NCBI GenBank assembly: GCA_964019135.1
Contig: OZ025261.1
Location: 32,938,738 to 33,002,737, forward strand
Reading direction: 5' to 3'
DNA: 64,000 bases
DNA from: Arenicola marina
Taxonomy: Eukaryota > Annelida > Polychaeta > Arenicolidae
Part shown: piece by piece, positions 1-11,937 of the stretch
Layout: every line of letters begins with the position of its first letter
Numbering within the stretch: the stretch's first letter is position 1
Translations under genes and position numbers: made by a program
Notes under the pieces: generated by a model
Database searches by the model: none
The model's input: only the letters and a program-made list of their open reading frames with translations
What the model was told of the DNA's origin: nothing

Positions 1-290
1 TACTCCTACTCCTCCTACTCCTACTCCTCCTACTCCTACTCCTCCTACTCCTACTCCTCCTACTCCTCCTCCTCCTCCTCCTTCTTCTCCACCTCCTCCA
101 CCTCCTCCACCTCCTCCACCTCCTCCACCTCCTCTTACTCCTCCTCCTACTCCTACTCCTACTCCTCCTCCTCCTCCTCCTTCTTCTCCACCTCCTCCAC
201 CTCCTCCTACTCCTCCTACTCCTCCTACTCCTGGTCCTCCTCCACCTGGTCGTCCTCCACCTTTTCCTCCTCCCCCCCCCCCCCCCCTAC
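1..290. repeat. TCC/TAC microsatellite
   Basis: The first 290 bases are an interrupted array of TACTCC, TCC and CCACCT units ending in a C-run. It is simple-sequence DNA with strong strand asymmetry (almost no G). No coding meaning is inferred. The array may continue to the left of the window. Confidence 0.95.
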
Positions 291-486
291 GCCTCCGGCT
301 CCTCACCTTACCAGGTTACAGGCCCAGGTACACCGCCGGGAAAGACGCTTTTGATTATACGTCGGAAGGAGGGTGCTTAAGATCCCTGGGACCAGTGCTG
401 AGTAATGGCGTGTGCCTTTCACTCTCGGACCATTTCTCACGCTGCTGTTCCCCGCGATCGATCTGAGGACATACCAAGCGCCGAAA

Positions 487-1380
487 AGGTCGAAGCTATA
501 TATTTCCCCCCCCCCACCCTCTCACCCCCCACCCCACTAGCCAGCCCAACCAGTGTCTCTCACTGGGACCACTGTCTCCGTTGACCAGCCGTCCCGCCAC
601 TCCAGCCAGTGGGTGCTTTCCACCATCGAGTCCCCACACCCACACCCACCTCTACTCCCACCTCTGCCGGTCATCTAATCTCAGCTCCCCCCCCCTCCCC
701 CGCCCACCCTTCCCTCCTTCTCCTTCTCTGTGTCCAATCTTCAGGTCGTCACCACCACCCCTCCATCCCCTAGGATTGTCCACCCCTATGTCCCTCCCTG
801 CCCCTCCCCACTGTCCCACCCCGGCCTATCTTTACCCCCGGCCCCTCCCTCTCCTCACCAGCAGCGGAACGCTCACGAGCCCCACAGCCTTCCCCCGCAA
901 CCCCACCCCTCACCCCCACATCCCCATTTGGCTTTCCACACGAAATCCCGCTTACTTACTCACACCCGCCCCCGTCTTCTCAAAATTCACCCCACTCCCT
1001 CCTACCGCCCATGTTCCTAATACCCAACCCTCCCTACCCCCCGTCATGTAACCTACCCATCCCACCATGCACACTCATACCCCCAACACTCGCAAACTCA
1101 CCCCAGCCTTATTCCCGCCACCCCTACCCCTCTCCCTCCCACCCCCTTCACTCTCCCTCCCAACCCCTTTCCCTTCACTCTCCCTCCCACCCCCTTTACT
1201 CTCCCTCCCACCCCTTTCATTCCCCGTCCCGCTCCCATCACTCACCCCCCTACCTCCCCCCCCCCCCGCGCCACCGTCGGCCCTCAGCGATCCCACTCTC
1301 CCTCCTACCCCCATCACTCCCCTTCCCGCCTCCATCGCTCGCCCTCCTACTTCCAGCACACTTCCCCCCCACACACGCCG
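487..1380. repeat. C/T-rich low-complexity tract
   Basis: Almost pure pyrimidine on the plus strand, with short tandem blocks such as CACTCTCCCTCCCACCCC around 1,130-1,220. Several forward frames stay open for 80-170 codons because C-rich DNA lacks stop codons. The products are Pro/Ser/Leu-rich and show no domain, so I do not call a gene. The preceding stretch 291-486 shows nothing recognisable. Confidence 0.85.
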
Positions 1381-1629
1381 CCGGCCCCCACCGATCGATG
1401 TGCGTGGACGGGCGTTATGGCCACTTCACAGTGCTTAATCTGACCCACTCACCACTCACATCATGTCGAACACTTTCTGTCCCCCGCCATCTCACTTCTA
1501 TCATCGTGGTTGTCCTTCTGTAGAGCCACAAGCGAAGCCCTTTCAGCCATATTTTCTTGTTTATAGCCATGTATTGTGGCTTATTCATGATTCGATCGCT
1601 AGTTGGCTATACACCATATATAGTCCATA

Positions 1630-1882
1630 TATGTTCATTATTAGCGATGTATCGTCTGTTCATTATAAGCGGTGTATCGACTTTCATTATAAGCGATGTA
1701 TCGTCTGTTCATTATAAGCAATGTATCTTCTGCTCAAGCGATGTATCGTCTGTTCATTATAAGCGGTGTATCGACTTTCATTATAGGCAATGTATCTTCT
1801 GCTCAAGCGATGTATTGTCTGTTCATTATAAGCGGTGTATCGACTTTCATTATAAGTGATGTATCGTCTGTTCGCTATAGGC
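1630..1882. repeat. about 26-bp minisatellite (GATGTATCGTCTGTTCATTA type)
   Basis: About ten imperfect copies of a 25-26 bp unit with the core GATGTATCGTCTGTTCATTA. Variant units (GTATCGACTTTCATTATAAG and GTATCTTCTGCTCAAGC) recur in the same order, so the array has a higher-order period of about 75-80 bp. The forward frames through it are repeat translations, not a gene. Confidence 0.9.
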
Positions 1883-1899
1883 CATGTGTCGTCTCTGTA

Positions 1900-3120
1900 A
1901 AGTGTTTACTGGTATACGAAGGAATCGCTTGAGTTATCAAGGGTAAGTTGGCTTCCGACGAAATAGTGCAATAGACAATATATCCGTTCTATATTCCACC
2001 GTTAAAAGGTATTTAAGGTAGATTCCATTGTATACTGTGGATTTTTCAAGAGCGTTTGACTGTTCCTCATATACTGTTGGTTTGTGTTGCTGTTAAAAGA
2101 GGTTTGAAGGGCAACAAGGTTGAAGAGATCTGATCCATGTACACACGGCTGCAGGATTATCTCCTTACTCTTTGTCCAATATAAGATTTAAATACATTTG
2201 TAGATATGTGCTCCTGAGTCAGAAGACACGGTAGGTATTTGGACGAGAACTTCCATATATGTCTTTACTATGGGTGTTTAGATTGGATTCTCAGGCAAGC
2301 TCCAGGAACAGTCATGTTATAGTACAAAAGGATGACAAATGAATCTTTGAAGGCGGGCCCATTGACGGCATTTCCTATGAATTATGTGGGTTTTCCTCAA
2401 GTGGAGCAAATAAGTCAAACGCACGGGTCAAACGCAGCTAAATGCTGAAAATGAATGAGTTTATTATTGACCAGCGATGCGGCTGGCCTCTGTTGGCGAC
2501 GCACGATATAGGCCAAGATTGGTGCCGAGCAGCTCCTTCCAGCGGGTCTAACCACCCTGACCTACGAGACGACCGGGCCGCGTTCTCCGCGTTCTCCTTT
2601 CATCCCTTCCTGTGTGCTCTCCTGGCGCTGTTTCCCTTCAGAACCGGGGCGGACGCCACATTCAGGAAAGCCTGACAAATGGCGCCTGGGCCGCCAATAA
2701 GGTTCTTAAAATTAATAGCAGATCATAAATGTGTCCTCAGTTCCGCTTTGTGCGGTGTAACAAACGGACGGGACGCTCACTTTGAAGGTCACCTGTCAAG
2801 GACACCATCAGATGCAGTTCCAAGGTCGCTCGACCGACTTGTGGCTCCGCCTAGTGTTCGACATGGTGATTAGGAGACTTTACGTCTTTTTGCGGTGACT
2901 TGGAGGCGAGGTCGGATGAATTTGTAAGTCGTTTGAGCGCATGCGCCGTCACGCTCCGGACTAATATACGAGAGGCTCACTCTCCGTCACAGCGCCCCCT
3001 GGCCACCGTAGCCGGCACTAAGGGGAGGCTGGTTGGGTCGGCTTCGTCCGAGAAAAGAAATAGTCCCGCGAAACGCCGACATGGGGCAGGAAGACTTCAG
3101 CCCGCGTCGCTCCGTCTGAA
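1900..3120. other. unassigned sequence
   Basis: Ordinary-composition DNA with only short open frames (77 codons at 2,442; 136 codons at 2,900 running into C-rich DNA). No homology, splice context or repeat structure was recognised. A CAGCGCCCCCTGG string at 2,989-3,001 resembles part of a CTCF core but is weak alone. Confidence 0.5.
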
Positions 3121-3470
3121 GTACCCCTACCACCCCCACCACCACCAGCAGCCCTCCCCACCCCATCCCTCCCAACACACCGTGCTAATCACCGCGTGGA
3201 CTACCACCCCCCCCCCGCCCCCCACTATCGCCCACCCAATCGTCCACGGGCTACACGCCCACAAACTCCACCTCGAATCTCAATCTTGGCCCACCTTGAG
3301 CCTTATTTAGCGCGTCCCTGGCCCCGACAGGCCCCGGCCCTGTGACCACCCCCCCCCACTCTCGTCTACCGGCCCTGTACCCCCCTACCCCCTCCCTCCT
3401 CCCGTCCTAGGCCCGGCGTCCCCTCCCCCGCCCACTCCCGGCCCTGGCCTCGGACACGGCCACCGCATGT
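3120..3470. repeat. C-rich low-complexity tract
   Basis: Runs of CCCC, CCACC and CCCTCC on the plus strand continue the C-rich character seen further left. No gene is supported. Confidence 0.8.
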
Positions 3471-3639
3471 GTATGACTAACACGGAATCGAATAAGTCAT
3501 TAGAGGGAGAGGGGGTTGGGGTTACCGGGCGAGTGAGTGAAGGGTGAGGGGGTGAGGGCCAGGTACCTTACATGGTGGCCCAGGTTGTGGCCGACCTGTC
3601 TGCTGGACATTAGGACTGGCGCGGCACGGCTCGTCTGTA

Positions 3640-4515
3640 CAACCAGTGGCAGGCTGGGAGTGGCAGGCCGGGAATGGCAGGCCGGGAGTGGCAGGCCGGG
3701 AGTGGCAGGCTGGGAGTGGCAGGTCGGGAGTGACAGGTCGGGAATGACCTCCCACTTCAGGCCTGCCATTCCCGACCTGCCACTCCCGGCCTGCCACTCC
3801 CGGCCTGCCACTCCCGGCCTGCCACTCCTGGCCTGCCACTCCCAGCCTGCCACTCCTGGCCTGCCACTCCCAGCCTGCCCCTCCCGGCCTGCCATTCCCG
3901 GCCTGCCACTCCCGGCCTGCCACTCCCGGCCTGCCACTCCCGGCCTGCCACTCCCGGCCTGCCACTCCCGGCCTGCCACTCCCGGCCTGCCACTCCCGGC
4001 CTGCCATTCCCGACCTCCCAGTTCAGGCCTGCCATTCCCGACCTGCCACTCCCGGCCTGCCACTCCCGGCCTGCCACTCCCAGCCTGCCACCCCCGGCCT
4101 GCCACTCCCGGCCTGCCACTCCCGGCCTGCCACAACCAGCCTGCCATTCCCGACCTGCCACTCCCGACCTGCCACTCCCAGCCTGCCACTTCCGGCCTGC
4201 CACTCCCAGCCTGGGAATGGCAGGCCGGGAGTGGGGCTGAGGCGTCAATGGGCTGCTTCTGGACCCTAGGGAGGAGCCTGTGACTGCCACTCCCGGCCTG
4301 CCACTCCTGGCCTGCCACTCCCAGCCTGCCACTCCCGGCCTGCCACTCCCGGCCTGCCACTCCCAGCCTGCCACCCCCGGCCTGCCACTCCCGGCCTGCC
4401 ACTCCCGGCCTGCCACTACCAGCCTGCCATTCCCGACCTGCCACTCCCGACCTGCCACTCCCAGCCTGCCACTCCCGGCCTGCCACTCCCAGCCTGGGAA
4501 TGGCAGGCCGGGAGT
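3640..4515. repeat. 15-bp minisatellite with internal inversion
   Basis: About 55 copies of a 15-bp unit, CGGCCTGCCACTCCC on the plus strand. From 3,645 to about 3,745 the unit is in the opposite orientation (GGCAGGCCGGGAGT), then it flips to the forward orientation. A spacer with GTGGGGCTGAGGCGTCAATG appears twice, at about 4,213-4,284 and 4,495-4,566, so a block of about 282 bp was itself duplicated. Because 15 is a multiple of three, several frames on both strands stay open for 160-340 codons. These are repeat artefacts (for example the pentad AGREW on the minus strand). Confidence 0.93.
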
Positions 4516-4852
4516 GGGGCTGAGGCGTCAATGGGCTGCTTCGGGACCCTAGGGAGGAGCCTGTGACACCTGGGTCCCTCGGGGCTAGGCCGACTGTTGT
4601 GGGGTGCGGGACGGGGGAATGGGGGGCTCAAGCTAGGGTGGTGGGATGATTAAGTTGGTTGCTATGAAGCATGGTAGGGATGTAGAAACTAGAAATGTAG
4701 ACTGAAACTGAATAAACTGGCAGTTTGGTTTTAGCTGTCCACCGAGTGAGATCGTTGAACCGGGGGGCGTAACTGAAGAGTGACTTTTACTTTTAGGATG
4801 GGGTTAACATTTGAGAGAATGCTCACTATAGCGACAGTTTTAGAGCTGCCGG

Positions 4853-4955
4853 ATCTGAGAGGCATATATGGATCTGTGGTATTAAATATGGGCAAGTATA
4901 GATCTGAGGGGTCAGTCTGGATCTAAGGTATCAAATCTGGACCTGAGGGGCCAAA
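4853..4955. repeat. degenerate GGATCTGAGG tandem repeat
   Basis: Four to five imperfect copies of a roughly 30-bp unit beginning GGATCTGAGG or GGATCTAAGG. Too decayed for a precise consensus. Confidence 0.5.
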
Positions 4956-4959
4956 TACG

Positions 4960-7690
4960 TCACAAATAAAGTCACAGTCAACTCAATTGTTACGGTCAAG
5001 GTCATTATAGTGGACCGAAGACATAATCCAGATTTTACAGTTTACGTCATTCTCACCCTACAGGTGACGAAATCTCGTCTATTTATTGTGCAATTAATCC
5101 GGTGACGCACTGGGAGGGAATTAGGGAGGGGAGATAGGGGGGGGGGGGTCGGTATTCATTGATTAGCCCCGTGTAATAACGCTCCTCTCTCTTAATCATT
5201 CTCAATCACTTGTTGAGCCGTCACAGCTGTCGCCATGCCTCTCCTTCCTCATCCGACGCCCCCCTCACCACCCGACGTCCCCCCCCCCCCTCCACCCCCC
5301 GACAAGATGACTAGACTGCGGCCAACATCTGCCCGAGACAGCTTGGGACCTCCATAGGTAATCTAACTCCGCAAAACACCGGCTATGTGTTAATGTAATA
5401 TATGGAGCTAAGACAGACGATACTGGCATACCAATATATAAATATATATATATATATAATACATGCGATACGTACCTTGCGTCACTAAGGACAACAGCAA
5501 GGCCAAGACGAGGCTCGTGGGCGACAGACTTTCCCGCGCTTTTCTGACGGCCTTGAGGAGCAGAGACGTCGCCAAGTTACCCAAGGTCAGGCGCGGCATA
5601 TTGGCGGATGACGTCACGCAACGCTCACCAAGACGGGGCGGAGGGAGAAAGGGGAGGGGTGGGAGGGGGTGGGGGTGTGTGTAGTGTCTGTGCTAGATCC
5701 TGGCCACGGTGGGTGGGAGGACAAGCAGTCAGGTCTCACAATGAACTCATCACGTGCTGATTGGCTGGGGACTCTGATGATATCCGATGTTTTCCCTTCC
5801 GAGAGCCAGAGTGATGATGAGAGATATGCACGATATGCAAAAACGCAACTGAATGGCGGGCTTTTCTTCTTTGAGGGTAAGAAGAAAAGCAGAGACGAGA
5901 CTATAGTTGTGATAATCCGCAGTCCGCAGTACTTGAGGCGGTGGGTGGGGATGTCGACAACGCCTCAAGGTCGCTGCAGGTCAATACTTTGACCTTGGGA
6001 GGTCATGCCAGATCCCTTCGATCTGGCGTGTCCATATGGCTGGGATGGAGTTCCGGGATCTAGGTCACTCCAACTTATCTCTGGCGGGTCTCAAATTACC
6101 CTTTGAGCCCCCAAACACCACTCCCAACCTCCTCCTCCGCTCCTTCTCTTTCTTCCCTCCTTCTTGCCGCCAGTACGTAGCCCGTCGCGAGACTTTACTT
6201 AATCTCAGACCAAGTCTCGCAACCTGAATCTTGAAGAGACAACAGTTGTGCGGCTTAGACCTGTTAAGAAATGTAGCCAGCAGGAGCAAAGGATCTTAAA
6301 CCCGGGTACTTAAAGTGCGCATGGCGACAAACAAAGGGAGGGATGGTGGGTTAGAGAGTGCGTGTGGGTGAGGGTGGGGTCTCTGGCATCAGCGTCCCAC
6401 CCACACAATGGCCGGGCGGCGGTCCAGGCGCGGGACGGGTGAGGGAGCTTTTCGCCGGAAGTGGAAAGGGGCCATCTATGGAAAGCCGTGAATCAATCAA
6501 TGGATAAACCCTGCGTCTCGCCGGTGTCTCCGCGCCTTACGCAGGTAACAGAAGAAATTATCCGTTTGCGTGACAAACAACTCGCGGGTGTTGAAACCCG
6601 AGGAGAAAAGACTCTCGTAGGGATGTGACTCTTGTCTTAATAATAACAAGGAAGATAGTCAGCACCCGCTCCAGCAGTGGTCGCACGAGCTCTGATGACG
6701 TGTAATAAGATCCTCCATGGGCTGTGACGTCATGACCTTGGTATGACCTTGACCATGACCTCTAAGACGCATCCAGATGCGCTCTCCGCCACGTCCGCCA
6801 CTATCCACTCTCCGCTGGCAAGGTGCTGTAATTGTTAATGTATACCAAGCAGAGGTATGGGTATTACCATCGAGTGGTGTGTGAATCAGTCACCAGGTGT
6901 CACCGGCGGCGCCGTCTGATTGGTCCACGCCGGAGGTTGTTATCTGGAAAGAGGGAAACACAACAAAGTCAATAAAAGTGTTTATTTCCGTTTGTGATTT
7001 CTCAAACTCGGACACAAGTCATATAAATGCTGTACCGAGACGCTGAAATGCATCACGTCGGTACATATGATTCGGACTACCGAAGTAAACTGTTGTAGCT
7101 CTTTACGCTACATATCAAATGCAACCCACCTTCCGTGTCATAATAGTACTGTGGGTCTTTAAGGTGACATTAGTCAGAGATTGGTTATGATTTTGAGAAA
7201 GTCTCGACCAAGACACGACGAACTATCGTCAGTCAGTAACATGACTCAGCGTGACAATCCAGATATCCCAAGTATTAAAAACATATCCTAGACACGTATG
7301 GCGCATCACGTTTGATAACTGAAGTTGTGTGTTGTGCTAACACGTTGGTGGCCCATCCTACAAACAGATGTACATACCACATGCTTCGAAATATAAAGTA
7401 ATATGTTCTGTCATTTTGTGTATTACGAACCGCTTCTCCATGTCAAATAAGTATATTCTGTCTTGAATTTAAATCCTGAAAGCCTGTGGGCTATCCGGAG
7501 AGAAGCAGATGTGTTCACCGGAGCAGAAGTTGGTGGCCGGCTTTATATCCTTGCGCGCCTGTTCGCTGTTCGGTATTCTTTGTGATGTCGACCGCGGCTC
7601 GCTATCACGTCCGCGCGCGATAAAAGAGGGTGGGGAGGGGGTATGCGGCGCGAACAGGTGTATCAAATCCCAATCGATCCACTACCTACA
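4960..7690. other. gene-free interval
   Basis: Includes an AT dinucleotide microsatellite at 5,433-5,459 and a short cluster of TGACCTTG motifs at 6,729-6,762. The open frames (up to 107 codons) have no recognisable product and no supporting splice or initiation context. I see no gene. Confidence 0.5.
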
Positions 7691-7815
7691 GTGTTCATTG
7701 TCCATTTTTCAAAATTTTCAGTGTCGAATGTCGATTTTCCACAACCTTCCGTGTCGCTTTTTGAATAAGTTCAGTGTCGATTTTTCAGCTCCTCAGCGTG
7801 TCGCATGTCGCCTTT
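7690..7815 (-). repeat. dispersed GAAAAATCGACA-type repeat, copy 1
   Basis: Read on the minus strand this segment is a string of short modules such as AAAAATCGACA, CACTGAA and AAAAAGCGACA. The same modules in a similar order occur on the plus strand at 38,933-39,055, next to a 23-bp minisatellite. This points to one dispersed repeat family. The family is not identified. Confidence 0.55.
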
Positions 7816-9590
7816 TACCGGTTCCAAACCCTTGTTATAAAAACCGAGGGAGGTGTAGCAGGCGGAATATTGCAGTTCATCATTTTGATAATAAAAATGT
7901 TATTTTATGTACGCTCGTAACTTAATTTGTGAAAATCATGACCATATATAATGTTGGGGTGTTCTTAGTCCCCGCTCCCCCACAGCATGTGGTGTTGTGA
8001 CTGGCATAAATTATCTAACACAAGCTAAGACCTTCATGTTAGTGAGTACGACACATAGACCTGGGTGGCATGTCACTAAGATCTCGTGACTTTTGCTTGC
8101 GAAATGTAAACATTATATTGCCGCCCGAACACGAACTGAACAATTTAAATATAGGCTTTGGCAAACTTGTTTTTTAATGATGTTAGCGGAAAATAAATTG
8201 CACAAAGATGGTTACACCCCAATCATCACCATATATCTATACTGCTTATTTCAATTGGTCGTAATTTTTTTTTTTTTTTATTTTTTTTATTTCAATTTCA
8301 AAAACAAAATTGCTCGTAAAGTTATGATCTTTCGTTAGATTAACGTGTACACGATACGGGGTTAATAGCTCGTAACTCTTAATGAGATGACCCCCAGAAA
8401 CTTGATGTTGGCCCCGTTACTCACCGGTCCAGCAGTTTGCCTTAGCTGACCGGCGAGGGATCGATTCACAACTGCTTCTCTGCCATTGCGGATCAGACTA
8501 TAACACACATATACCAATACTCTTTACGACAGTTATATGTGAGACTTGGTCAGCCGTCTGGAACAAAGAGATACACAGTTGTCTTCACTAAAACTAACAT
8601 TAAATCAGTCCTGCCGGAGAAAGATTCAATCCTTGAAAAACTAGGAGGCACGCCCCCTCCCCCCTCCGCCCTCCCCCCCGGGGGGCGGGGGGGGGGGGTT
8701 ACTCAATACATTGCTAGGTTTGAAGAGGGGCGGCCAAAGCCCCCCCACCTCTGTTGGGGCGTTGTACCGTCAAAATCCGCTCGGAAGGGGAATTTTTTCC
8801 GGGTAACCCGCTTTATGATCGCACATTTTTTGAGCCTCCCTCTCCTCGGTCGCAAGTGTGAAAATATCCGCTCTATAGTATCTTCTCCATCATAAAAGTC
8901 GACTCTATAGAGGTGTATCTTTTTTGTCCGCTCTGTCAGGAATCAAGGCACCCGCGGTCCCCCCCCCCCCGCCTCCCCTCCCCCCCCCCCCCGCCTCCCC
9001 TCCACCCCCCCCCCCGCCATATTTTTTATAATAGTGCTACACCATTTGGATGTGATGTCTGCTGTGTTCGCCATAGGGGGCAAGCCACGTGTCAATTTGT
9101 AATGGACTTCCTTTTCAAACCGTGCAGCTCGGTTTGCTCAGCTGGCTCCGCCCCCTCTCCCCTCCAGCTCCTCCAGCCCCCGCCCCCCCCCCCCGCCGCC
9201 GCCCCCACACCCCCCGCCCTTGCCCCTCTTACACCGGTCACTGTGTGTAATTACACACCGTTTCCATTCAGCGCATGCTGGCTATTCTGGGCTCAATTCG
9301 CACCATCTGCTGACCCCACAAATCATACATATCCCCCCCCCCCACCCTTCCACCCAGACCGCAGCAGCGTAAAATCGTTTATGTTTTTATATGTTTCAAA
9401 AATTGTTTTCGACTTTAACGGCAGCTTGCCGGAATGGGAGTTCAATTCTGTTACCAGATATCGCTGTATATACAAAAAATGTGTTTCAACGGACAGAACT
9501 AAGACAAATCAATACTTAGTCAACGCCATACCAGGCGACTCATCCGAATACTAGTCCGTTGACGAGACTCATTGATCAGTTTGAGTGCAT
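7816..9590. other. gene-free interval with homopolymer tracts
   Basis: Contains a T-rich tract near 8,266-8,300, a C-run/G-run palindrome at 8,650-8,700, and long C-runs at 8,960-9,020 and 9,180-9,225. The open frames at 8,539-8,895 and 8,913-9,554 run through these tracts and give Pro-rich junk. No gene is supported. Confidence 0.55.
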
Positions 9591-9607
9591 CGCCTTAGAA
9601 TCTGCGA

Positions 9608-9772
9608 ATGACATCAGGTGACATGACCTTGAACGACATGACCTTGGGCGAAATGACCTTGAGCCACATGACATCAGGTGACATGACCCTGGGCCACATG
9701 ACATCAGGTGACATGACCTTGGGCCACATGACATCATATGAAATAACCTTGAGCCACATTCAGGCAGGTGAA
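9608..9772 (+). repeat. 15-bp minisatellite carrying TGACCTTG
   Basis: Eleven near-tandem 15-bp units of the type GACATGACCTTGGGC alternating with CACATGACATCAGGT. Most units contain TGACCTTG, the reverse complement of CAAGGTCA, the extended half-site known for NR5A and ERR nuclear receptors. The repeat structure is seen directly. Receptor binding is inference only. The minus-strand frame here just translates the repeat. Confidence 0.88.
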
Positions 9773-10027
9773 TGAGCATGCGCAGACAGCGGGCTAGGTA
9801 GGGGGAGCAGATTGGCCGCGATAGGGTTAGGTTTAAGCGGGGGGGGTCGATAAGCTGGAGATGGTGGAGGGCTGAGAACAATGCGAACGGCGGCAGGCAA
9901 CATCCTCTTTATATATCTTTATTCGTACTCGGAGTACAGATGACAGTCACAGAGAACAAAGAAAGAACAAGAAGAAATTCAGAGGAACGTCCTAAACGTA
10001 ATTTTTAAAAAAATCAACAGAAACATC

Positions 10028-10051
10028 AACACACACACACACACACACACA
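10028..10051. repeat. AC dinucleotide microsatellite
   Basis: About twelve AC dinucleotides in a row. Confidence 0.95.
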
Positions 10052-10146
10052 AAAACCGGTTTAGGTCTGTGCTACTCAGTGCATAAATACTCGATGATGT
10101 CAGTTATGCCTTCATTGTCGTCAGAACCTGTATTTAGCAGCTGTAT

Positions 10147-10161
10147 CCAGCAGGTGGCGCT
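10147..10161 (+). promoter_or_regulatory. CTCF-like motif
   Basis: The string CCAGCAGGTGGCGCT matches the well-known CTCF core CCAGCAGGGGGCGCT at 14 of 15 positions. The motif is conserved across bilaterians, but one match gives no proof of binding. Confidence 0.4.
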
Positions 10162-11185
10162 TCGATACACAATATCAATTCAGGCGTTAGTCAAGTTTAT
10201 GTCTTGCTAACGAGGGATAAACGCCCGTTTAACGAGGAACCAAGCAAAGGAGCTGCCATGTCACTGGACAGGTGCGTCACTATCTGTAGATATATAATAT
10301 CTGGCTTTCAGCAAGTCATCTGCTCAAGGTCGCGACCTGGAGACGCTACAAACGATATCATGGTGAATAAATGTGATGACGAGTGAACGCCAGTCTCGGC
10401 CAGTCGACATCCCAAGGGTGTCATTATCTGTGTGGTATGTGCAGGACGCATCATGCCCTAACACATATTATTGTTAATGTTATGTAGCGAAGGTTATGTG
10501 GACTGATTGTGGTGCGTTCACTTAAATATCGGCAGTATCGAAGCAAAATATATGTTCAGGTCCGGTCAGATCGATCATTCTATAGTGTCACTTACATCGC
10601 ATTGAATTTATGATATTAAAGTTACATATGGAGCTGACCGTTGCAACGGCTGTACCAATATAAACATAAACAGGAAATGTTACCATTGACCACAAGCAGT
10701 GTCAACGGCCACCGCCAAAGAAAAAGTTGCGCTCCGGACGCTTCTATTGTCTCATATAATTTAGCGCTTGGGCCCCCTGTCGGTGGCACCAGTAAACAAC
10801 TTGTGTGCACACTTTTATGACGTTTCAAATCAGCACAAGTTTTCATTTTTGTGGCGGACAATTCATGAATTTGAAATGTTTTGCTCATTGGCAGATACTT
10901 GGTGAGCGATATGGTAGGTGTTTATTGTTTGTTATGAACCTTAAGGCCTTAGGTTTGTGTGCTTATACGCAAATTTGGCATTCAAAAACAGCGAAACAAC
11001 TCCACATGCAACTTTAATTATTTTATTGGAAATAAAAGCAGCTTGACATTATTAATTATATTAATTATTGAAATGTTAAGTTATTTAACTCAACGTAATC
11101 GTAATACGCGAAATAACGAAACATATTAATTAACGAGATGTACGTTGATAAATGATGAATGTCTGGCAAACAGACACTTGTAACA
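10162..11185. other. gene-free interval
   Basis: AT-leaning sequence with short open frames only (up to 88 codons). Nothing recognised. Confidence 0.5.
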
Positions 11186-11190
11186 GAATA

Positions 11191-11281
11191 CAGACGGTCC
11201 ATGTCCCATCCAGACGGTCCATCTCCAATACAGACGGTCCATGTCCCACACAGACGGTCCATGTCTCGTACAGACGCTTGG
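11191..11281. repeat. 20-bp tandem repeat
   Basis: CAGACGGTCC recurs exactly every 20 bases at 11,191, 11,211, 11,231 and 11,251, with a decayed fifth copy at 11,271. The second half of the unit is ATGTCCCAYM-like. Confidence 0.92.
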
Positions 11282-11289
11282 TTCATAGG

Positions 11290-11893
11290 CCACCGCTTAC
11301 GCCTTATTAGATAAAGGCGCACCACGCCGCCTTCCGTTGTAATGTCTTATCCGTGTAAACGGGACGTTCTGGGAGGGGTTACCTTAGCGCCAAACGCCAT
11401 AACGACAGCGGTGACCGACGTGGAAAGCCTTGTAATGACCCTGGGGGTTTGTGTCGGCTGTCAGCCACCGACAGTGGTGATTGGTGGAGATGGAACACAA
11501 TCACAACCACATGGTCCTTTATTTATTGCACACTACATTTTTGTATTAATGCAATAATTTGTAAATAATATAATAACTATTACCAAATGTTATATTTTCA
11601 TGACAAACTGTATTGAAAAGCTCCGAGAGCCCACTAGGCTCGTGTTTTTTTTACAGAGAATCCAAAAAGTTGTCTTTTCCAATAACCGGCTTAGGAAAAT
11701 ACTCATTATCCAGCATATTTAATTTGGTCCTGAAGCCAAATACATTTTAGTCGGCCCTGGGGCTATTAGATATATTAAATTGTGTATTTGTTGGTGCAAT
11801 TGCCTTGAGGTTGGCAATTGGATTTACTACTTGCCGTAAGCCTGAGGCAATGGCGGACGGGTTACAGTCATGGAGGAAGAAAACTAAATTGTT
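11290..11893. other. gene-free interval
   Basis: Between the 20-bp repeat and the satellite region. Short open frames only; no recognised product. Confidence 0.45.
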
Positions 11894-11937
11894 GATGCTC
11901 GAAGCCACTTTTGTGCACACGAAGACCATCTTGGGCC

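Noticed and set aside
3500-4631. Long frames on both strands with pentapeptide repeats
   Set aside because: Artefacts of a 15-bp minisatellite.
8640-8945. Another copy of the CAGGGGCGGATCTAG MITE
   Set aside because: Only a GGTCGCAAGTGTG string and C/G runs are shared; no recognisable terminal repeats.
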